A stretch of 17,058 nt of DNA from assembly GCA_036821645.1 (NCBI GenBank), contig DAISJD010000065.1:1-17058 (forward strand), in the 5' to 3' direction. Origin of the DNA: DAISJD01 sp036821645 (GTDB lineage: Bacteria; Pseudomonadota; Alphaproteobacteria; ATCC43930; CGMCC-115725). How positions within the stretch are numbered: position 1 is the first letter of the stretch; each line of letters begins with the position of its first letter. Under the pieces are notes generated by a model, which had not been told where the DNA came from, did not search any database, and saw nothing but the letters and a program-made list of their open reading frames with translations. A program made the position numbers and the translations under genes. Positions 1-5,346 of the stretch are shown here, one piece after another.

Positions 1-47
1 GCTTTGGGGCTGGTGCCGAGAATGAGATCCGCCGATGCAAGCGCCAT
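1..47 (-). CDS. Start of an unidentified gene downstream of flgN (cut by window edge)
   Basis: Only the first 15 complete codons are present, reading MALASADLILGTSPK and then running off the window. The ATG lies 11 nt after the stop of the FlgN-like gene on the same strand and is preceded by a G-rich stretch (GGGGGTC) at ribosome-binding distance. It is therefore probably the next cistron of the flgI-flgJ-flgN operon. Too little is visible to name a family. The short Ala/Leu-rich N-terminus is not obviously a signal peptide. Confidence 0.5.
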   Translation of the reverse strand, partial: MALASADLILGTSPK

Positions 48-58
48 GATGACCCCCG

Positions 59-520
59 TTACAAAACGCGATTGACGGCGACGGCGGCGTTGCGGGCACT
101 GCGCGCGCCATAGCCGTTGCGTTGTGTGCCGTAACTGAAATTGGTTTCGGTTGCCTTGCTGGCCGCATGGGCGATGACGTCCATGGCCCGTTTCGTCCCT
201 TTGATCTTGAGATCGAGTAGGTAGGCGTTTTGGGCGGCGGCCGCATTCAACCGATCGGCGGCGGCGCGTAGGCCGGGCATACCCGGATGGGTCGCGACGA
301 GCGGGCGCGGGCAATTTTGAAGATGGCGCAGCATCGTATCGTAGCGCACGGTGAGCTTGCCCTTTTCCGGGGCAAGCGGGGCGAGGTCCGGCGTATCGTT
401 CGTTTCGATGAGGCGGGTTTCGGTGCAGACGATGTCGGTCAGCCGTTCGGTGATGCTGGTGAGTTCGATCATGAGCCCTGAAACCAAGGTGGCGGGATCG
501 ATGGCGGTGACATCACTCAT
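59..520 (-). CDS. FlgN-like flagellar chaperone/export protein
   Basis: This is a 153-residue, mostly helical, Ala/Leu/Thr-rich protein. The first 75 residues (an ELTSITERLTDIVCTETRLI-type helix, then a segment with PLAPEKGKL) resemble the FlgN pattern of a long amphipathic helix followed by a conserved E-K-x-x-L turn. FlgN proteins chaperone the hook-filament junction proteins FlgK and FlgL in the cytosol. The ATG overlaps the stop of the upstream flgJ gene (ATGA), and AGGAG sits 8 nt upstream, so translation is probably coupled. The tail from about residue 120 is rich in Asn, Ser, Tyr and Arg and unlike the helical part. FlgN is a weakly conserved family, so the name rests on pattern, size and position after flgI-flgJ. 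It could be another small flagellar accessory protein. Confidence 0.6.
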   Translation of the reverse strand: MSDVTAIDPATLVSGLMIELTSITERLTDIVCTETRLIETNDTPDLAPLAPEKGKLTVRYDTMLRHLQNCPRPLVATHPGMPGLRAAADRLNAAAAQNAYLLDLKIKGTKRAMDVIAHAASKATETNFSYGTQRNGYGARSARNAAVAVNRVL

Positions 521-879
521 GATTGCATCTCCTGCATGCGGATCATTTCGCTTTGGATCGCAGCCCCGAGACCAAGCGTGCCGCGCGCGGCGATGGCCTT
601 GCCGTATTCTTGGTTCAACATGGACCGATACATGTCCTCGGCCTTGCCGCCGCCGAAGATTTTGTCGGATTTGATGCCTGCGGTCATGGATTCCAGCATC
701 GAACTCATGAAGAAGGCTTCAAAGTCGCTGGCGGTTTTTTTGATCGCGGCCAATTTCGCCGGGCTTGCCTTCAAAGGAATGCCACCGGCACCCTCGGCCT
801 GAAAGCGGGTCGGCTGGGCCGGGCGCGGCGCATCGGCGAGATTGATCTGAGAATTGGGGACAATGCGGATCGTATCCAT
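517..879 (-). CDS. flgJ: FlgJ-type rod-binding protein (rod-binding domain only)
   Basis: The product is 120 residues. After a variable N-terminus of about 40 residues comes the rod-binding core: KKTASDFEAFFMSSMLESM, a GGGKAEDMYRSMLNQEYGKA segment, and the C-terminal GLGAAIQSEMIRMQ helix. This matches the N-terminal half of enterobacterial FlgJ, which caps the growing rod in the periplasm. The C-terminal peptidoglycan hydrolase domain of enterobacterial FlgJ is absent, as is usual in alphaproteobacteria, so a separate hydrolase must open the wall. I chose the ATG that shares its A with the flgI stop (TGATG), with GGAG 8 nt upstream. A GTG one codon earlier is also possible. The gene lies between flgI and the FlgN-like gene, with coupled boundaries on both sides. 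Confidence 0.85.
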   Translation of the reverse strand: MDTIRIVPNSQINLADAPRPAQPTRFQAEGAGGIPLKASPAKLAAIKKTASDFEAFFMSSMLESMTAGIKSDKIFGGGKAEDMYRSMLNQEYGKAIAARGTLGLGAAIQSEMIRMQEMQS

Positions 880-2087
880 CACTTGATCTCCAGATCGGCT
901 TGCAGGGCGCCCGCAGCCTTGATCGATTGCAGGATCGAAATCATGTCGCGCGGGCCAATGCCCAGTGCATTCAGACTATTGACCAATTCCTGGATCGTGA
1001 TGCCTTGGGGCAAGACCGCGAGACGTTTGTCCTTGCTGTCGTCCACTTGGATGCCGGTGCGGGGCACCACGGCCGTGGCGGCCCCGCCGTTCGGGGCGAA
1101 TTGCACGCCCCCTTGGCCTGGGGCAACGGGCAGGCCGGTCGCCGGATCGGTCGGGGCGGGGGCATTGCCACCGGGGGCGAAGGCGCCGGGTTGCGATACT
1201 TGCGGCATTTCCGTGATCTTGACGGTCAAGGTGCCTTGGGCGACGGCGACCGTGCTGATCCGCACATTCTCGCCCATCACGATGACGCCGTCGGCTTCGT
1301 TGATCACGACGCGGGCGATCTGATCGGGTTCGACGCGCAATTGTTCGATGGCGGTGACGAGACCCACGACATCGTTGCGGGCATTGTCGGGGATGGCAAG
1401 GCGCACGGTGCCTGAGTCGATTGCCTTGGCGACGGGTTGGCGCAGGTAATTATTGATGACGTCGGCAATCCGGCGGGCGGTCGTGAAATCCGGGTTTTTC
1501 AGGGCTAAATTCATGGTGACGAGCGAGCGCAGGTCGAAACCCAGTTCCCGTTCGACAATGGCCCCGCTCGGGATCCGGCCCGACGTCGGCACCCCTTTGG
1601 TGATCGATGCGCCAGCCCCCTTGGCGGCAAATCCGCCTGTGGTCACATTGCCTTGCGCCACGGCATAGACTTCGCCATCGGCGCCCAAAAGCGGGGTGAC
1701 CACGAGAGTACCACCTTGCAGATTGGCGGCATCGCCCATGGCTGAAACCGTGATATCGATGCGCGAGCCCTGGCGCGCGAAGGCGGGCAAGGTGGCCGTC
1801 ACCATCACGGCGGCGACGTTCTTGCTGCGCAATTGGGTGTCGCGTGCATTGACGCCCAAGCGTTCCAACATGCCGATCAGGCTTTCCCGCGTGAAGATCG
1901 ACCGGGTCAGATCGTCGCCTGTTCCGTTCAATCCGACCACGAGGCCGTAGCCGACCAGAAGGTTATCGCGCGCCCCCTCGATATCGAGGATATCCTTAAG
2001 ACGCACGGCCGCATCGGCGGTGGTACTGAGCCACAGGCTGAGAACGGTCAGAAGGGTGAGGAGGGTTTTGAGGATCTTGCGCATCAT
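879..2087 (-). CDS. flgI: Flagellar P-ring protein FlgI
   Basis: The product is 402 residues with a cleavable signal peptide (hydrophobic LLTLLTVLSLWLS, cleavage after TADA). The mature start, AVRLKDILDIEGARDNLLVGYGLVVGLNGTGD, is the FlgI signature, and the C-terminus (LNALGIGPRDMISILQSIKAAGALQADLEI) matches the end of the family. FlgI polymerises in the periplasm as the P ring around the rod, with FlgA as chaperone. It is about 35 residues longer than usual. The excess is a Gly/Pro/Ala/Asn-rich segment at roughly residues 300-340, where E. coli FlgI has a short loop. The gene heads the flgI-flgJ-flgN run, is divergent from fliX, and has a sigma-54 promoter at 2099-2114. A second ATG follows the first directly. 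Confidence 0.97.
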   Translation of the reverse strand: MMRKILKTLLTLLTVLSLWLSTTADAAVRLKDILDIEGARDNLLVGYGLVVGLNGTGDDLTRSIFTRESLIGMLERLGVNARDTQLRSKNVAAVMVTATLPAFARQGSRIDITVSAMGDAANLQGGTLVVTPLLGADGEVYAVAQGNVTTGGFAAKGAGASITKGVPTSGRIPSGAIVERELGFDLRSLVTMNLALKNPDFTTARRIADVINNYLRQPVAKAIDSGTVRLAIPDNARNDVVGLVTAIEQLRVEPDQIARVVINEADGVIVMGENVRISTVAVAQGTLTVKITEMPQVSQPGAFAPGGNAPAPTDPATGLPVAPGQGGVQFAPNGGAATAVVPRTGIQVDDSKDKRLAVLPQGITIQELVNSLNALGIGPRDMISILQSIKAAGALQADLEIK

Positions 2088-2098
2088 GCCCCCTATCT

Positions 2099-2114
2099 AG
2101 CGAATGGCGTGCCA
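2099..2114 (-). promoter_or_regulatory. Sigma-54 (RpoN) promoter of flgI
   Basis: On the minus strand the sequence is TGGCACGCCATTCGCT. It has an intact TGGCAC -24 element and a GC at -12, with the required 12-bp GG-to-GC spacing; TCGC replaces the ideal TTGC. Counting from the -12 base, transcription would start near 2087-2089, that is, at or one base before the flgI ATG. An IHF consensus and an enhancer-like block lie upstream at the expected distances. Confidence 0.75.
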
Positions 2115-2129
2115 AGTGAGGTTTCTATA

Positions 2130-2142
2130 TAAACATTTGATT
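2130..2142 (-). promoter_or_regulatory. IHF binding site upstream of the flgI promoter
   Basis: Read on the minus strand, AATCAAATGTTTA fits the IHF consensus WATCAANNNNTTR at every fixed position. It sits about 42-54 bp upstream of the predicted flgI start, between the sigma-54 element and the enhancer-like block, where a DNA bend would bring a bound activator to the polymerase. The surrounding DNA (2121-2165) is strongly AT-rich. Confidence 0.65.
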
Positions 2143-2174
2143 TTTTTGAATAATTTATTTTTAATGCGGATGGC

Positions 2175-2216
2175 GGCGACCTCCCGGCGACCTCACAGGC
2201 AGAAATTGCCGGGCAA
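2175..2216. promoter_or_regulatory. Candidate enhancer (activator sites) for flgI
   Basis: Two copies of GGCGACCTC (2175-2183 and 2186-2194) are 11 bp apart, one helical turn. They are followed by the inverted repeat TTGCC-G-GGCAA (2206-2216). The block lies about 87-128 bp upstream of the predicted sigma-54 start, the distance at which FlbD-type activators bind in Caulobacter flagellar promoters. Assignment to a FlbD homologue is inferred from position; I did not match it to a defined ftr consensus. Confidence 0.4.
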
Positions 2217-2276
2217 GGTGGGCGTTTTTGTCCGCCGGGAGGAGGATGGAAAAAACCATGCGGCTGCGGGTATGAT

Positions 2277-2311
2277 TTAAGGCGCTCTTAAGAGAGTTCT
2301 GACATGGTTAA
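2277..2311 (+). promoter_or_regulatory. CtrA-like sites upstream of fliX
   Basis: TTAA-N7-TTAA, the spacing of the CtrA recognition sequence, occurs at 2277-2291, and its right part is embedded in the palindrome CTCTTAAGAG (2285-2294). A second half-site, TTAACCATG on the minus strand, lies at 2303-2311. Both are within about 120 bp of the fliX start. Related TGGTTAA half-sites precede both fliL-type genes in this window. CtrA control of class II flagellar genes is established in Caulobacter; its use here is inferred. Confidence 0.5.
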
Positions 2312-2392
2312 GACAATGCGGGATCGTTGTCGTGAGGGCCATGCGGTCGCTGTCGTGTGTCTGCGATCCCGGTGATTGGAATGGAAACGCCG

Positions 2393-2812
2393 ATGAAAGT
2401 TGAAGGAAATCGCCCGGTTGGACCCGCAGGGGTTCGTAAAGACGGCAAAAAATCCGGCAGCGGCTTTGCCGACAACCTGAAACTCGACGATGAGGGGCTT
2501 GCGGCCAACAGTGTCGGGGCCCCTCAGGTTTTGAGCGGTCTCGACGCGCTGTTCGCGTTACAAGCCGTTCCCGATGCGACGGCTGACCGTAAAAAGGCGC
2601 TGGCGCGGGGCGATCAATTGCTGGATCGGTTGGAAGATCTGAAACGCGGCATTCTGCTGGGCAGCGTTTCGCGGGAAAAACTGGGCGATTTGGCGCGATT
2701 GGCCCGCGAAGGATCGCAATCGGTGGACGATCCGACCCTGCGCAATACCTTGCAGGAGATTGAACTGCGGGCTCAGGTCGAACTGACGAAGTTGCAAATG
2801 CGTGACGCCTGA
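2393..2812 (+). CDS. fliX: FliX, class II flagellar assembly regulator
   Basis: From the chosen ATG the protein has 139 residues. It has a flexible basic, Gly-rich N-terminus (MKVEGNRPVGPAGVRK) and then the FliX core: SGLDALFALQAV, a helix with a DQLLDRLEDLKRGIL core, and the C-terminal DDPTLRNTLQEIELRAQVEL segment. In Caulobacter FliX couples completion of early basal-body steps to FlbD activity and hence to sigma-54 flagellar transcription. That fits its divergent position beside the sigma-54-driven flgI. In-frame starts exist at 2357 (GTG) and 2381 (ATG). I prefer 2393 because the MKV start and length match FliX and a GGA lies 7 nt upstream. Upstream DNA carries CtrA-like sites rather than a sigma-54 element. 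Confidence 0.9.
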   Translation: MKVEGNRPVGPAGVRKDGKKSGSGFADNLKLDDEGLAANSVGAPQVLSGLDALFALQAVPDATADRKKALARGDQLLDRLEDLKRGILLGSVSREKLGDLARLAREGSQSVDDPTLRNTLQEIELRAQVELTKLQMRDA

Positions 2813-2895
2813 CGATTTTGTCGGTGGTTTTAGCCGATGAATTGACTTTTGCCGTTTTTTTCAGCATTTAAAACGCGAATTCGCCATGTTGGCCC

Positions 2896-2924
2896 TTGCC
2901 CCCTTGGGCCCCGAAATCTATATT
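2896..2924 (+). promoter_or_regulatory. Sigma-70-type promoter of dksA
   Basis: TTGCCC (2896-2901) and TATATT (2919-2924) are separated by exactly 17 bp. Transcription would start near 2931, giving a leader of about 35 nt before the dksA ATG. A weaker candidate, TTGACT at about 2843, lies further upstream. dksA is therefore probably transcribed independently of fliX. Confidence 0.5.
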
Positions 2925-2965
2925 CCGCCCGAATTTCCACACTTTCAGAGTGCATGGAGTACTTT

Positions 2966-3385
2966 ATGCGGCCGACCTTACCACCAGATTATCGCCCGTC
3001 CGATGATGACGAAGAGTATATGAATCCGCTTCAACTCGAATATTTTCGGCAAAAATTACTGCAATGGCGTGCGGAATTGTTGGCGGAATCGACGGAGACC
3101 CTGCACCATCTCAAAGAAGAAAGCCTCTCTGAGCCGGATGTGACTGATCGTGCCACGCTTGAGACCGATCGTTTTACTGAATTGCGCACCCGCGATCGCG
3201 AACGCAAATTGATCGGCAAGATCGATTCCGCTTTGGAACGGATCGAAGCCGGCGAATATGGCTATTGCGAGGAAACGGATGAACCGATCGGGGTGCGCCG
3301 TCTCGACGCCCGCCCGATCGCAACGCTCAGCCTCGAAGCACAAGAACGCCATGAACGCATGGAACGGACACATCGCGAAGATTGA
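2966..3385 (+). CDS. dksA: DksA-type RNA polymerase-binding regulator
   Basis: The product is 139 residues. The coiled coil spans about residues 20-95 and ends in RNRDRERKL-like sequence (RTRDRERKLIGKI). The coiled-coil tip has the D-x-A pattern at D61 and A63, which in DksA act in the secondary channel of RNA polymerase with ppGpp. The globular zinc-finger region has only one of the four classical cysteines: C101-x2-T104, then S122-x2-A125. This is the single-Cys form known from alphaproteobacterial DksA, not a sign of decay. I chose the start at 2966 because GGAG lies 6 nt upstream and the length fits; the in-frame 5' extension has no DksA character. The gene follows fliX and ends in a strong terminator, so it may adjust expression of the surrounding motility genes to nutrient state (inference). 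Confidence 0.9.
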   Translation: MRPTLPPDYRPSDDDEEYMNPLQLEYFRQKLLQWRAELLAESTETLHHLKEESLSEPDVTDRATLETDRFTELRTRDRERKLIGKIDSALERIEAGEYGYCEETDEPIGVRRLDARPIATLSLEAQERHERMERTHRED

Positions 3386-3412
3386 TCGATCCTGTGTTTT
3401 TGCGTTGCGATA

Positions 3413-3446
3413 AAAACGGCCGCCTCGGTAAGGGGGCGGCCGTTTT
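3413..3446. terminator. Bidirectional rho-independent terminator after dksA
   Basis: A perfect 12-bp stem (AAAACGGCCGCC paired with GGCGGCCGTTTT) encloses a 10-nt loop. The plus strand ends in TTTTCTT and the minus strand in TTTTTA, so it can end dksA transcription from the left and the VioB-like operon from the right. Confidence 0.9.
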
Positions 3447-3465
3447 CTTGCCGAACAGGCGATCA

Positions 3466-3494
3466 TCATGATGGGGATGAGGTCCCCATCATGA
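3466..3494. other. Perfect stem-loop just after the VioB-N-like gene
   Basis: A 12-bp perfect inverted repeat (TCATGATGGGGA / TCCCCATCATGA) with a 5-nt loop begins 10 nt past the stop of the minus-strand gene. No T-run follows on either strand, so alone it is not a typical terminator. It may stabilise the 3' end of the mRNA or act together with the terminator about 20 bp beyond it. Confidence 0.65.
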
Positions 3495-3504
3495 CCGGAT
3501 GCCT

Positions 3505-5346
3505 TTAAGGACGGCGCGATGCCCGACTTGGGCCGCCCCGTTTGGCGCGGCGCGGCGCGCGTTTGTCGATCACGGCGTCAGGGGCGGCGTCGGCAGCCGT
3601 GGGTGCCGGACCGTCCAGGAATCGCAAGAGAAGACTGCGTTGACCGGGCGTCATGTCCCGTGTAACCGGCATGAAGCGGAAATGTTCGAAATGGTTCGGA
3701 TCGATGAGACGGCGCAGGACCGGGCCGTAGCGATGGACTTGAACAGGATCGTCGAGCAGCAGCCAATTATCCATGCACGGAGCCATGGCATCCCAATTCA
3801 TCAGGACGTGGGTGTAGACATTGGCCCAGGTCGGGGCCATGGTCTCTAAATCCTGATCCGATGGCAGTACCCGGACATACATATAGGTATCGACCTGGGT
3901 ATCGATCCCATTGACCGGCAGGGGGGCATAGCGCGGGGCGACCACATAGGCATAGATGGTGCCCGTGGTACCCGCCACATTCAGGGTCAAGCCGCCGGTT
4001 GCATCGGTTCTCGCAAAGCTCGACGCAATGAGGGTCGAGCCGTCGGCGCTCATGGTGGAGACGACGACATCGAGTTCCTGCTGCAGCGGTTGGCCGCGAT
4101 AATAGAGTTGATAGCGCGGCGTCTTTTCCTGTCCGGCGTCTAGATAGAGGTTCGGGCTGTCGCTAATGGCCCGGATCGGGCTCTCGACCACTTGCGGACC
4201 GGCGGTCCCAGCGGTGATGGTGATTTCATGGTTGTTGAGAAGGGCTTTGCCCTCTTCAGTGACGGGCACGGTGACGAGGCCCGCGCTCGCTTCGTAAGCG
4301 GTCTTGTCGTAAAGCCCGTAGGGGATTTCGGCGACCGTCACAGGGGTGGATGCCGAGGGGGTTACTTGGACCAAAAGGGTGCCGAGGTCGAGTTTGGTAC
4401 AGTCGAGATCGACTTCCGGGACCGAATTTGAAAGATCGAGGGTGAGCGTCGTCTCATTGACCTTGGCAAAGGCACTGCCCATAGCGGCGGTCTTGCCGGC
4501 CTCGGTCACTTGGATGAGGGTACGGTCGCTTGGTTCGTGGATCGCTTCGTTGCGCCGCCATAGGCCGATCGTGCCGACCAGCTTGCTGCGGGCGGGGTTC
4601 GGTTGGAAGCCGCCTTGTTCGAGTTTATTTTTGAGATTGTTGGCAAGGGCGGCCAATTGTTGCGACGAGGGGCCGTCCCCATCGTTAACCAAGGTCGGAT
4701 CATCGTAATAAACGGTGCGGTAGGTGTTGAAACGTACCATCAAGCCTAAGACCGTGTCGTCTTGGAGTGCTTGGTTGAGAGCGGCCAAGGCCGGTGAATC
4801 GAAGGCATCGATCGTGAGCCCGTCTTCTTTGGCAAAACAGGTCTGCCATACGGCCGAGGCGATCCCGGCGATGATCGGTCCCGGTTTTGCGATGTTGCGC
4901 CCAAAATTGATGTAGCGGTCGGTCATTCGAAAGCGACGGGGGGCGGCAATGCGATAGCCGCCATTGACGCCGAATTCGAACGTATCGAAAAACAATTGCG
5001 ACGACAGGGCGCCGTAGGGTTCGGTATCGACCAACATGCCGATGAACTTGCCGGTGGTATTGTTGCTGACGACAGGGTCGTCGGTGGCAAGACCGGTGCC
5101 GAGATCGAAGCCGTTGATGGCCGTATCGTAAAAACTGGAACGATAGGTGCCGTGCGGATCCCAACTCCGGTTCGTGACGACTTGATCGATCGCACTTTGC
5201 CGGAAATTCTCAACTTGGTTGGCGGCACCATCCAGGATGGTCCAGGCCGTATCCTCGTTATAGTTCGTATCGTAGTTATTGGTCGTGACCGGATCCCAGG
5301 AGATTTGACCCTTAAAATATAGTCTTGGTGTTTCAAGGACGCTCAT
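3505..5346 (-). CDS. VioB/RebD/StaD N-terminal-region homologue, stand-alone
   Basis: The product is 613 residues with no signal peptide. The opening MSVLETPRLYFKGQISW resembles the VioB start (short strand, PR-x-x-F-x-G). Further VioB-like landmarks, in the same order, are KLVGTIGLWRRNEA (about 256-268), SPNLYLDAG with PRYQLYYRG (398-418), MYVRVLPSD (489-497) and a last block, FRFMPVTRDMTPGQRSLLLRFLDG (556-579). In VioB the ferritin-like domain begins shortly after that block; here the protein ends instead in a 20-residue Arg/Lys/Pro-rich tail. VioB, RebD and StaD couple two imines of indole-3-pyruvate in violacein and indolocarbazole biosynthesis. Its ATG overlaps the stop of the upstream ferritin-like gene (ATGA), so the two are probably made together. 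The real substrate is unknown; homology was judged by eye from recalled sequences. Confidence 0.75.
   Translation of the reverse strand: MSVLETPRLYFKGQISWDPVTTNNYDTNYNEDTAWTILDGAANQVENFRQSAIDQVVTNRSWDPHGTYRSSFYDTAINGFDLGTGLATDDPVVSNNTTGKFIGMLVDTEPYGALSSQLFFDTFEFGVNGGYRIAAPRRFRMTDRYINFGRNIAKPGPIIAGIASAVWQTCFAKEDGLTIDAFDSPALAALNQALQDDTVLGLMVRFNTYRTVYYDDPTLVNDGDGPSSQQLAALANNLKNKLEQGGFQPNPARSKLVGTIGLWRRNEAIHEPSDRTLIQVTEAGKTAAMGSAFAKVNETTLTLDLSNSVPEVDLDCTKLDLGTLLVQVTPSASTPVTVAEIPYGLYDKTAYEASAGLVTVPVTEEGKALLNNHEITITAGTAGPQVVESPIRAISDSPNLYLDAGQEKTPRYQLYYRGQPLQQELDVVVSTMSADGSTLIASSFARTDATGGLTLNVAGTTGTIYAYVVAPRYAPLPVNGIDTQVDTYMYVRVLPSDQDLETMAPTWANVYTHVLMNWDAMAPCMDNWLLLDDPVQVHRYGPVLRRLIDPNHFEHFRFMPVTRDMTPGQRSLLLRFLDGPAPTAADAAPDAVIDKRAPRRAKRGGPSRASRRP

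Noticed and set aside
523..1323. Long plus-strand open frame of 266 codons opposite flgI/flgJ
   Set aside because: It is antisense to two clearly recognisable genes, and its composition is what a GC-rich complementary strand gives. No start signal or family resemblance.
2126..2137. TATATAAACATT, shared exactly with the minus strand at 6473-6484
   Set aside because: The 2126 copy is part of an AT-rich IHF region, while the other copy lacks the IHF consensus. Two AT-rich 12-mers in 17 kb can match by chance.
2966..3385. DksA missing three zinc cysteines read as a decaying gene
   Set aside because: The C-x2-T / S-x2-A pattern is a known alphaproteobacterial DksA form, and the coiled-coil tip residues are intact.
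3413..3494. Hairpins after dksA as a CRISPR or mobile-element end
   Set aside because: There are only two unrelated stem-loops, one with T-runs on both strands. No spacer periodicity, no transposase and no target duplication are seen.
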